From assembly GCA_000149265.1 (NCBI GenBank), contig CH003160.1, positions 430,578-494,577 of the forward strand: a DNA stretch of 64,000 nucleotides. The letters run 5' to 3'. Shown piece by piece: positions 11,099 through 21,480 of this stretch. Under the pieces are notes generated by a model. It had not been told where the DNA came from, did not search any database, and worked only from the letters and a program-made list of their open reading frames with translations. The stretch is from Ciona savignyi (lineage: Eukaryota; Chordata; Ascidiacea; Phlebobranchia; Cionidae). Each line of letters opens with the position of its first letter. Position 1 is the stretch's first letter. The position numbers and the translations under genes are program-made.

Positions 11099-12590
11099 TC
11101 ATTATGGGTCCCATTTGGAAAAATGGAACACATATTGTTTTTGTCCGTTTTTTTTTTTTTTTCGTTAAAGGTTTGACAGGCATGGCATGGCGCCCCGACA
11201 TCTACCAGAAGGAATAATCGAATCGTAATGAAACTTAGTCATTCGCTAGACAACATGGTCTAGATATGCAGAAACCAAACACACTGCAATAGCTCCGGTA
11301 ACCCGACGATGGGCGCGAGGTAATCTGACGATTGCCCGTGTGATAACCCCCTAGGTTTTCCCATTCACGGGGATAAACATGAATATCCTATATCCTAACC
11401 TATCTTTAATGTTTTTTTTTAATTTCAAACAAAGATTTCTTTCCAATCGGGGGTTTTAGCAATAACGCCGAAAATAATAAATATTAGCCAATTTTTACAT
11501 TTTTTTCTTATAGCGGGAATTCTTTAAAAGTCAAATTAAAAGTCAAAGCAAACTATAGGCATGCTAGTTAGTTAGCAGAACAAAAAGAAAAAACAGAGTA
11601 AAATAAAAATGTGATCCCATTGGAATTTCGAAGGGAATTCATAATTATTTCACGGGCAATCGATGGATTACCTCGTGGTTAGCGTCGGATGACTGGATGA
11701 AATGTAAGTGCATTAGTCACTGATTTAACACTTAGAAGAAATAATAAAATTACCTTAGGAAATACCCGAAAAATAGGATATGTTCTCAAATCATGATTGT
11801 GACAAGCATGCCATGTCGCCCCGACATCTACCAAAAGGATTAATGGAATCGCAATCAAACTTTGGTATTTGTTATAGACAACATGAGTTTAGATATGCAG
11901 AAACCAAAATTTTGGGTAATGAATCCAGGGGAATTCCCATAAGACGTTAAAAAACCAAAACGTTTTTTTTCTAAGAAATTAGCTTTTGGGGGCATAGCGC
12001 TTGAACGGCTGCTCCAATTTTGATCAGATTCAGTGAAATGTTAGACCATTAGACACTCTGTGCCAATTAATAAATAGAAAACATTTACTTAGGGTAATTT
12101 CCTTGAAAACGAAGATATGTTCTTGAGTTACGATTGTAACAGACATGCCATATCGCACTGACATCTCTAATAAGCAGTCTACAAGTCAGATTAAAACTTT
12201 AAGAATTGTTTCATAACATAAGTCACTTATAAAAACAGAAACTTATCTACTAAACCCAGGGGAATTTCCTGAAACCAATTAAAAAATAAATCGGGCTGTT
12301 TTGGAAATTTAGCCTTATTTCACTACAGTGCTTGAAAATAAGCTTAAATTTAAAATATTTGTGGTGAAATGTTCGTAAATTTTAGACATTTATCTTTTAT
12401 TTAACTGCACATGGAAAATAAGTTTGGTTGGTTAACTATGGGACCCATGCGTTTATGCTTGCAGAAACAAACTATATACTCGGTGTATAAAATACAAATT
12501 GTGGTTAGGGACCCTGTAGCATGAATATATGGCATACAACATGTGTTTTACAAATAGTGGTGGTTAAACACGTGGTTGACACTTTCTAGT
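11099..12590 (+). mobile_element. 336-bp-monomer element, broken copy
   Basis: Left end is the hairpin block GTCCCATTTGGAAAAATGG, then CACATATTGTTTTTGTCCG, poly-T and GACAGGCATGGCATGGCG. It is interrupted by a SINE-1 tail (11278-11400) and unrelated sequence. From about 11690 it resumes and runs to the right terminus GTTGACACTTTCTAG plus T. The part from 11797 onward is almost identical to 39290-40078. Confidence 0.75.
11278..11400 (+). mobile_element. SINE-1, 5'-truncated
   Basis: Joins the element sequence abruptly at CAGAAACCA|AACACACTGC and continues AATAGCTCCGGTAACCCGAC through to AACATGAATATCCTATATCC. Head missing. Confidence 0.78.
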
Positions 12591-12790
12591 TTAAATTAGA
12601 TTTGGTGAAATGTAAGTGTATTAGTCATTGATTTAACACAAAGAAATAATAAAATTACCAAGGAAAAGCGCGCTTGAACGGCTGCTCTAATTTTATTAAA
12701 ATTCGGTAAAATGTTAAAACATTAGACACTCTGTTCCAATTAAAAAAATAAAAACATTTACTTATAGGTTAATTTCCATGAAAACGAAGA
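12591..12790 (+). mobile_element. Internal fragment of the 336-bp-monomer element at the duplication junction
   Basis: Monomer sequence (TTTGGTGAAATGTAAGTG, CGCTTGAACGGCTGCTC, CCATGAAAACGAAG) stops abruptly where duplication copy B begins at 12791. The junction of the 7.2 kb duplication therefore lies inside transposon sequence. Confidence 0.65.
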
Positions 12791-13198
12791 CCACTTGTTT
12801 CATGCAACGTCCGATACCTGCCAAAAACATAAATTGTTTTCCATACTTAAAAAAAGAAGAAAAGTTTCCAGTCAACTAACATTACGTTTTCTATATGTAC
12901 ATGATTGATGTTTAAAGATTTGTTCCGGTTGGAGATTTACGATTGTGATTTTTTCGAACACGCTCTATTTTTTATGTTTCTCCAAATGTGATCACCTCAA
13001 ATGATATATCGAGGAAGGTGTGGCCAGGGTTTCAGTTTTTCTTAGCGATTTTGGTTGCTTTTGGTGACATAATGCGTATAAGTCGGAAGTATTTTGCTGA
13101 GTAACAATGGTAGTAATTTCCCAATGTCTGTATGATTTGCCGCATGTGCTTGACTTATCTGCTGTGTTTCTTGTTTAACTTTTATTGACCTCTTAAAT

Positions 13199-13387
13199 CA
13201 GAGGTGGGCAGCTTCTCTAGTCAGCAGGCCAGCTGTGGAAAAATGAAGTTTTTTAGTGGGCCGGATTTCTACATAAATAGTATTCCATATCTTAATAACG
13301 AGGTATGGTTGAATACAGGCCGCGGGCCGGTCAAAATCATTTCACGGGCCGGACCCGTCCCAAGGGGCAGTATACTGAGCAACGCTG
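13199..13387. mobile_element. Short hAT-like element, copy B of 6003-6191
   Basis: Same CAGAGGTGGGCAGC start and GCAACGCTG end, carried by the segmental duplication. Confidence 0.45.
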
Positions 13388-13484
13388 GCTTAATCATATC
13401 CAATGTATTAATATTATTACAACGGCAAAACTTAATACAACAACCGTCAAAATGTTTTATTTATATCATTATTTCATCGACATA

Positions 13485-13964
13485 TCACCGATAACTTAAA
13501 AAATGTAAAACTATAATAATCACACCAGTTAACCTCGGACAACTTGTTGAATAAGAGGTTACGTAAGAAAAATAATACACCCGTGCGTGCTTTTTCACTC
13601 GTCGCATCACGATAAGGGTATCGACTTCCTCCAAACATTCCTTTATCTCAGCACGTTCTCTCGCATCAAGGAAAGCGTATATCCCTGATGGAGCAGATGT
13701 TTTTGTTGGTGCTAAAATTAAAAAAATCGATGGTACTTTTCCATCAGGCATTAGGCTTTTACTTGCGGTGCAACCACTGCGAATAACAAAGACACATGTT
13801 GTTGCCAAGATGTATTTTAAAAGAAGTATTTTGTGTTGCTTGTACCTAAAATCACGAGCATTTATAACTATTTCGCCATACGTAGCATTAAATTTACTCT
13901 TATAAAATGGGAAAACGCAAAGACGTAATAACGGGGACAACTCTTTGGATAACCCCGTGCCCAC
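13485..13964 (-). other. 159-codon open frame in the repeat unit; probably not a gene
   Basis: The minus-strand frame contains a protein-like stretch (APTKTSAPSGIYAFLDARER, then AEIKECLEEV). The frame is shorter in copy A (6411-6767), and other units have substitutions, frame breaks or stops. The stretch lies in a repeat core found in every unit, so a captured coding fragment or a dead transposon frame is likelier than a host gene. Confidence 0.25.
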
Positions 13965-14516
13965 TGCCGGGTATGCCGTAGGTATTGCAGTGGCTTAACT
14001 ACGAGTAATATATTGTTACACCTTAACTTCCATCAAACTCCTAGTTTCATACAACGTTCGATACCTGCCGAAAACATAAATTGTTTTCCATACTTTTTTT
14101 TAAAAAGGAAAAGTTCCCAGTCAACTAACATAACGTGTTATATGTACAGAAATGATGTTAATAGATTTGTTACGATTGGAGATTTACAATTGTTTTGATT
14201 TTTGCGAAAATGCTCGTTTTTTATGTTTTTTCTATAATGTGCACACCTAAATGTACTATCGAGAAAGTTGTGGCCAGGTTTTCAGTTTTTCTTAGCGGTT
14301 TGGGCTGCTTTGGGGACAAAACGGGTATATGTTTGGCGTATAACCAATTAATTTATCCTTATGTGTAAGCGGATCGGACGTGTGGTACCTCCCGTGTCAA
14401 AGTAAGTGGTTTGCTGAGTAACAATGGTAGTAATTTCCCAATGTCTGTATGATTGGCCGCATGTGCTTGACCTATCTCATGTGTTTCTTGTTTAACTATA
14501 CATTGACCCCTTAAAT

Positions 14517-14684
14517 CAGGGGGTGGGCAACTTCTCTAGTCAGCGGGCCAGCTGTGGAAAAATGAAGTATTTGGTGGTCCAGATTGTTACATGAATAATA
14601 TTCCATATCTTAATTACAAGGTATGGTTAGATAGAGGCCGCGTGCCGGACCCGCCCGGAGGCCGTATTATGTTGGGTATGCCTG
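14517..14684. mobile_element. Short hAT-like element, copy B of 7320-7485
   Basis: Starts CAGGGGGTGGGCAAC, ends GTATGCCTG; CCTTAAAT before and CCTTAAAC after, seven of eight bases identical. This is the best-preserved target duplication of the group. Confidence 0.5.
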
Positions 14685-15769
14685 CCTTAAACATATTCAA
14701 GGTATTAATATTAGCACAATGGCAAAACTTAATACGACAACCCTCAAAATACCTTATACTTATATCATTATTTTATCGCCATATCACCAATAACTTAAAA
14801 GAATGTAAAACTCAATTAGACACAACAGTTTACCTCGGACAACTTGTTGAAATAAGAGGCTACGTAAGGAAATAATACACCCTTGCGTGCTTTTTCACTC
14901 GTCGCATCACGATAAGGGTATGACTTCCTCCAAACAATCCTTTAGCTTAGCACGTTCTCTCGCATCAAGGAAATCGTATATCACTAATAAAGCAGATGTT
15001 TTTGTTGGTACTAAAAATTAAACGCAAAACATCGATCGTACTTTTCCATCAGACATAAGGTGTTTACTTGCGGTGCAACCATTGCGAATTATCAATACAC
15101 ATGTTGTCGCCAAAATGTATTTTAAAAGTAGTGTTTTGTGTTGCTTGTACCTAAAATAAAGGGCATACATAACTCCATTCGTAGCATAAAATGTACTCAT
15201 AAGATGTTGAAACGGAGAAAAGGTTTAACGGGGACAATCTTACCAGGGTAGAACTGTCAAGTATGCCGCGGGTATTGCAGGTTGTTCACTAGGATTGATA
15301 AATTGCTACACCTTTAGTTTAAACTATCAAACCACCTGTTTCACACAACGCCCACTACTTTGCCCTCGTGCACGCAGCGGATTAATAGGTGGATATTTCC
15401 GAAGCCACATTTAAAAACGCACAATTAATTGTGTTACATTCAAGCTGAGCATCGTCAGATAAATGTGTTGATTGTGCATTCAGAGATGTTTTCTAGAAAT
15501 AAGTTAAGATAATTCCCGGACCTACTTTCTCACTTGTCACATGTCATCGATATTATTGTTCTTTATAGCGATTTTTTTGTACAAATTAAATGTTAAGATT
15601 TTAGAACCAAAAAACTTCTGCTCGATCCCGGATATACGCTTTCTGCGATGCAAGAGAACGTGCTGAGCCGTAGAGCAAAAGAGAGGATATTTCGGAAATA
15701 GAAAAAAAGTAGTGTCTGCTATATATTCCTGCCCAAAATCGAACAAAGTTATCTTTCTTGAAAGACTAC

Positions 15770-15784
15770 TATAAAGGTATAAAG
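15770..15784 (+). promoter_or_regulatory. Double TATA box of peptide gene 2
   Basis: TATAAA at 15770 and TATAAAG at 15778, identical in sequence and spacing to copy 1. Upstream sequence is also nearly unchanged, so both copies should share control. Confidence 0.6.
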
Positions 15785-15838
15785 TTGTTTTATCCTTTAT
15801 GTATAGAGACTGTTTTGTGACAACAAAGAATTTTGCAG

Positions 15839-16120
15839 ATGAATAAGGCTATCTTCGTACTCCTTCTCGCACTTGTGCTTCTGGTCACTGAAGAATCTGA
15901 CGCTTGGCGTCGTCGCAGAGTTCGCCGCAGACGTAGACGTTGGTACAACCAAGCAGAACAACAAGAACAAGAAACTCCAGGTAATATTTATATCAAAGAG
16001 GGCCTGTAATCTTTTAAGAGGGCCTGCTATTTTGAATATTGGTATGTAGGAGGAGACCTATAACTGAGATGAATTTTAGAATCGGAAGCCGATCAGCTGG
16101 ATGCCGATGACGAAGAGTAA
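15839..16120 (+). CDS. Secreted Arg/Trp-rich cationic peptide precursor, copy 2 (candidate antimicrobial peptide)
   Basis: Coding exons 15839-15980 and 16080-16120 (60 aa); 3' UTR intron 16143-16198. Signal peptide and WRRRRVRRRRRRW core are identical in protein to copy 1 (one silent change, CGC to CGT). After the core, GGYDQ becomes YNQ through an in-frame 6-base loss and substitutions. One Glu becomes Gln and Met in the tail becomes Leu. All frame-relevant sites and splice junctions are intact, so both copies look functional. Intron 1 has an in-frame TAA shortly after the donor, confirming the intron. Changes cluster in the acidic tail rather than the signal or core. Confidence 0.8.
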
Positions 16121-16241
16121 GCACTCGATCATAACCAACAAGGTAAATTATTTCTTTATCTCAGCTATATGTTGTCTAAATGTCTTATTCCATTTCAGGT
16201 CGACATGATGCACAAAATCGTGTTTTAATTTATGGCGACCA

Positions 16242-16247
16242 AATAAA
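16242..16247 (+). terminator. AATAAA polyadenylation signal, peptide gene 2
   Basis: Same position in exon 3 as in copy 1. Confidence 0.7.
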
Positions 16248-18204
16248 AGAAATCTATTTAAATCATTTTGCGTCGTCCATTAAATGAAGCAATAGTATAA
16301 TGTACCAGTAAGGAGTGTGCAGGGTATTATACAATGTTACAAGGAATTTGTAACGAATCTAAAGTTTGAATCTAAAGTTATTTTCCAAATTTTCCGTTAG
16401 GCTTATTAGCACCAACTAAAGCTTCCGCTAAATCTGGATAACACGCTTTCCGCAATATTAAATAACACGCTAAGCCATGGCGTACTATATTTTCTTAATT
16501 TCTTTCAGATTTTTTAACTCAGGTAGCACAAACCAACAGACCCTATTAGTTTTGAATGATTTTTCCCATGATGCTGGGCTCGTCACAAGGACCGTTTTTT
16601 TAAATAAGAGTTGGTATATGGATCAGTCGCGTTAACCATTCGGCCAGTTTGGAAAGTTAAAACTGCGTGCGTTTTATTGTATCCGCATTTAACTAAGAAT
16701 AAAATACCTTACGTGACGGAGTTTGGGTTGCGAAAGTCATACATATAGTTAGCACCAAAAGAACCAACTAATTTATGCAAAACCTCACAGGTAAAACCTA
16801 AAACTAATGCAGATAGTAAAATGCAAAACATATCTCGGCCCGCTTTAGCATATAAATGTAATTATTATTAGCACGATGCCAGAACTACGCGTCAAACCAA
16901 ACAATGTGTAATTTATTACATCATTTTAGAGACATGTTACAAATAATTTTTATAACTCATCACGGTACACTTGTTTACATAAGATAACTGGTTGTTGCAA
17001 TGTACGGGAATAATTCATGTAAGTACTTTTTCATTCATCGCATCAGAATAACGTTATGACTCCCTCCAAACATTCCTTTGTTTCGATGTTAATAATAAAT
17101 AAAACAACGAGCATGTATAAATATTTCCCCATTCGTAGCATAAAATGTATTCATAAGACGGGTAGGCCTAAACGCAGAAGAGGAATAACGGGGGCAATTT
17201 TGCCAGGGAAGAACTGCCGGGTTTGCCGCAGGTATTGCAGTGTTCTGTTAACTACGGTTGATAAATTGCTACAACTTTAATTTAAACTATCAAACCACTT
17301 GTTTTATGCAACTTCCGATACCTTGCCCTTGTGCATAGCGATTAACAGGTGGCCTTTTCCGAACCCACATTTTTTGCAACATGAATGGCTCACGATGTGT
17401 GTTTTACAAAAACGCACGGTTAATTTTGTTAAATTTGAACACATTTAAAATCGTCAAATTACTTTCTGCTCACCGTCGAGTTACAAGAGCTATTCCAGTG
17501 TGTTGTATATGATTAAGACCTTCCTTCAGTTTTAGTAGACGCCATTTTTTACTGGCTTACGGTGATGTTTACTAAGTGACTTGTCCACAGACACGGCCTA
17601 CCGTAGCTATGGCGACTAATGTCGATACTAGAACCCTACGGCTGAAGAATGTCAAACGTATCACCAAACAGTTTATTCGGTCTAACTAAATTTGTAAGAC
17701 ACGGTGAATTTGTATAATGTCTAAGCACTGATTATAAAAAATTTAAGTCAATTCGACAGTGTCTAGTCACAAATTAAAGTTAACGTATATATTATATACG
17801 TCACGGACATGTCCACGACATACCATGTAATAAATCCCACTTTGGAACCTGCACAGCTAACTCATATTTGTTAACATTTTATGAAATCAACTGATTTTTA
17901 TTACACATCTCAAAGTTCTCTTTGGATTTGTATTGGTTTGGGCTGTACGGGTATTTTACAAACGTATTATTAATGCAAAATTCTGGTTTTCAATGTTTTT
18001 TTTTAATGAAAGAAATTACTTTTGCACTTTTAAGCTAAATTAAGAAAATAAAACTAAATGTGTTTTTTGTAATAACTCAACTGAAACTGTACTTCATTTC
18101 TTTGGTGATTTTTTTTACGATTTTTTGTCTGGAATATTGTAATAGGTGGGATCTATTGAAAAAACTATAGAAAGTGTTTGCCGAATTCAATAACGCGGCA
18201 ACAA

Positions 18205-18625
18205 AACATGATTTTTTACCGGGTTAAGTTTCGAACCCATGATGGGCTCGTTCCTTTTTTATATACAGTGAAACCCCGCTTGCCTGACCACCTATGTGAC
18301 CGTCATCAAGCGGTTTGATCATAAAATAAATTTAACCTTATTATTTTAGTGACAAAGGCTAATTATTTAGCACATGTGGTCACTTAAGCGAAGTCAAATT
18401 TAAAGTTTTGGACCAAAATATGGCGGTTCTGGTCTGGAAACCGGGGTGGTCGCGTTATTGAAACAGAATGCAATGCATTACCATGGTAAATTATTTGGGA
18501 CCGCACTGAAGTGGTCGTGATAAAGAGGTGGTCGTGTTATCGAGGTGGTCTCCAAGTGGGGTTGCACTGTATTGGTTTATGTATCGGTCACGTTAACCAT
18601 TTGGCCACACGACCGTACAGAAACA
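18205..18625 (-). mobile_element. SINE-2 interrupted by a nested MITE
   Basis: The minus-strand SINE body is split: AAGTTTCGAACCCATGATGG (complement of a tRNA B box) up to 18265, then the MITE, then TATGTATCGGTCACGTTAAC and CATTTGGCCACACGACCG (complement of a tRNA-like A-box region) after 18570. Removing the MITE and one TA restores the order seen in the intact neighbour at 18626-18745. Confidence 0.72.
18266..18569. mobile_element. TA-flanked MITE, second copy, nested in SINE-2
   Basis: Starts CAGTGAAACCCCGCTTGCC and ends CCAAGTGGGGTTGCACTG, with TA directly outside each end. Interior matches the right two-thirds of 1799-2313 (AATATGGCGGTTCTGGTCTG, GGTGGTCGCGTTATTGAAAC) with an internal deletion. 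Confidence 0.8.
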
Positions 18626-18745
18626 TTTTTTTTACTGAGCTAAGTTTCGAACCCATGATGGGCTCGTCACTAGGACCGTTTTATGTATAAGAGTCGGTAT
18701 ATGTATCGGTCGCGTTAACCATTTGGCCACACGACCGTACACCGT
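18626..18745 (-). mobile_element. tRNA-derived SINE-2
   Basis: On the minus strand it reads GTGGCCAAATGGTTAACGCG (A-box-like), a spacer, then ATCATGGGTTCGAAACTTAG (B-box-like). This is a tRNA-related internal promoter. Related heads are at about 41272 and 53145 (plus strand) and 54800 (minus). Confidence 0.65.
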
Positions 18746-19617
18746 ACGGAAACATCTTCGCGAGAAAAAATGTTGGCCAAATGTGCGACACCCCTTGACG
18801 ACGTTTTTGTTTAAATTATTACGCCAGGGAGCGTCAGTGGAATGTGTTACTTCGCTAAGAAAGAAGAGAAAAAGTTAAGTTCGTTTTGTTACTAATTTGT
18901 AAAAAAAACGGAAAATTGATGGCGGTAAAACAAAAAGGAACGTAATTTGTTCTTGATTTTCTTACAGTCTAAAACAGGGAATGTAATTTTTTCCAAAGTC
19001 TTCATTAAGTTAATTGATCGTATAAAGTTTGTTCGTGGTATTTTCTTATGCTCAGTAAGATAAGAACGTCAAAATTCAGACTGATGTCGTGTTTAGCCTA
19101 GACTACATGAATTAAAGTATATATTAGCCGTAACAAATCAACCAAGGACGAATTGCCAGTTGTGTTTTATATTTAATAGATTATTAATATTTTCTAAAAG
19201 TGTGTATAAACACGGCATTCTATATGCCTACACGTGCTACAAACATGTATATCTGTACTATTATTAGTTGTAATGCCTACAGTACGGCTAAAATAAATCT
19301 TAACACCGTCGAAAAGAAGCTATATTTTAAAAAAGCAACATACTGACAGGAAATCCCAGTGCGCAGGCCGATTTACTAAGCCTGCGTTTGATATTTGAAA
19401 TACGATCAAATTTATTACAGACGGAAATGATTGCATCAATCATTGTATTTACTATTTTCATTGTATTAACAACGTTTTAAATTTGTTATAGTATCTCACT
19501 AAAACGAATATTGATGGTAAGTAGACAACACTGTGCTTTGTGTTTATATAATGTAGCTCGATCCCTGAACATTGTGGACATCATTCTTCTGTAATTTTGT
19601 TTTATACCTGTATGTAT
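18746..19617. other. Intergenic, nothing recognised
   Basis: AT-rich, short frames only. It may contain the promoter of the orphan exon at 19618; no convincing TATA or acceptor was identified. Confidence 0.35.
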
Positions 19618-19727
19618 ATGGCTTCTCCTGCTGTATTAACTTCGCCAACCCACCGAACAAAATCTTCTCGGAGATTCAGTGCCCTGCAAGAAAGTTTGGT
19701 CAAGGAAATTGGAGTTTCCCATCAAAG
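19618..19727 (+). CDS. Candidate orphan first exon upstream of neurabin
   Basis: ATG at 19618 (or 19612) opens a Ser/Arg-rich frame (MASPAVLTSPTHRTKSSRRF, then SALQESLVKEIGVSHQ) that stops at a good donor, AAAG|GTTAAA, in phase 2. Composition is coding-like. However, no downstream neurabin exon accepts phase 2 in frame: the 21430 acceptor and exon 21786 need phase 0. It may be an alternative first exon joined to a small exon I missed, or a chance frame. It lies on the same strand 1.8 kb upstream of neurabin. Confidence 0.3.
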
Positions 19728-21429
19728 GTTAAACTTTTTTATTTGTCAAATTTTTTATTCATGAATTCAGCACTGTTATATCTCAAATGCAACTTAACAA
19801 TTCTTAAAGAATAGATATCTCTTTTTCCTAGCTGGTGAGCTCAATTGACAAAAAACAGCCAAAACTCTAATACTGAAACTTAAGAAACGTCTGATTCATA
19901 CCCAACACATTGCAATAGCTCTCTGCCTAACACGAACTCATTAGTGACCGTGCGGTAATACGGAAATTGCCTGTATGATATTTCTTCTGCATTTTCCAAT
20001 ACACTAGTTAACGTAAAATATAGTGGTAAAGGATTTAATATTTGTTTATAAAGTCACCTAGTAGATTCTAAGAAGTACAGTTTAAATTTAAAGATTAATG
20101 AATGAGCAATGCTAATAAGATAGGCTAGGTACCGGTACCCTGTACATAACACTATTTTTAAGACTTTACAACTAGAATTACTGTAGTATAATGATTTATA
20201 ATCACTGTATTAGAAATTGGAAAAATTAAAAACTTTTAATGTTTGGTCAGCCACACACACTGTTAGTATAATGTTTATACTAACTCGTATGGACAATTGA
20301 ATAAGCCCTATAGCAGGCAGGAAGCTATTCAAGCTTTACTTAGTCACTGCACAAGTAGTGTCGTCAGATGCCTTTTAGTGTATACATATTGGATGTTTTA
20401 CAAACTATCTCCATGATACAAGCTTAATAAGGGAAGTTGTTTTAGTTATTTTATTATTCAGTTAATATAAAAGTAATGTCAGTAGCGGTATGGTACTATA
20501 CACCAAATATGTCTAGGCTAATTATATGTGCGATGTGTACCAATTGTTTGAATAAATTGTATGGTAAAAAGAGTAATGACAGTTTACAAGTGCAGTTCTA
20601 TAAATAGACAGATATTAAACACAGATATATGGACTGTGCATTATTTAACAGTATCTGGTTAATCAATTTGTTATCACCACTAAAAATATTCTAAACGATT
20701 TAACAATAAATTTGTGTGTATACATACCTAGCAAATGGCAATCATTTACTAGTATTGTGATAAGCCTATTTATATTGTGCCTTTCTGTTGATCTTGAACA
20801 CAAAGCTATGTGCAACTAAAGATTTTAAAAATTTTTCTTGGAAATACTTTTAATAAGCGTTGAACTTGTTTACTACAGGTATTTATTCTGATCAGTTATA
20901 ACAATCAATAAAAATTCCCTGCTCTAGTAAATATATTTAGTGATTATGGTTAAGGAGAAAGAAGGTTTATATAACGTCACCATTATTTGTATATTACGTG
21001 CAGTGCAAACATTATGATTTATAACCGACTTCCTTTAAGTTCACCACTCGCTGAAGCCTAATTCATTCTAAGAAATGAGGGCATGATTTGTAATCTCTGT
21101 GCACGACTAGAACTATTACATCAATATCTTTGCTAAATGTTGCAATGTGTAACACAGTAGACCTAACATATGTGAGAAATTATGTATCAGTATAATTTAG
21201 ACTCAGTTTAAATATAATTACACCCAGCTAAGTAGAATTTGTTTACAACAAATCATTCTTCATAAACTGTCAGTTTTGAAACTTTAGTCGGAGCATTGAA
21301 TTGGGTTAGAGTATTTTGAACTTATTTGCTTAACAAACAAAACTTCATGTGCAACAGCACACATACATAGTTGAGCTCTAGCGACAGGTTAAACATTAGC
21401 TTTGTTGCTTTGAGTTCTTTTTTTAACAG
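19728..21429. other. Upstream region or first intron of neurabin
   Basis: AT-rich, no repeats of the window's families and no coding frame seen. It ends with TTTTTTTAACAG at 21429, a good acceptor 51 bases before the neurabin ATG. That suits a 5' UTR intron or spliced-leader addition. Confidence 0.4.
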
Positions 21430-21480
21430 TTTCTTTCGTTTATTTGTACCGGTTCTGTGGATTTTCATATTCAATTTGAA

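Larger units (their letters stand above)
12791..18090. repeat. Segmental duplication, copy B
   Basis: Second copy of 5592-11098, with scattered substitutions and small indels. It lacks the extra 185 bases and the TE cluster that follows copy A, and diverges from copy A after GAAACTGTACTTCATT (about 18095). Contains units 2, 3 and 4 and peptide gene 2. Confidence 0.9.
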
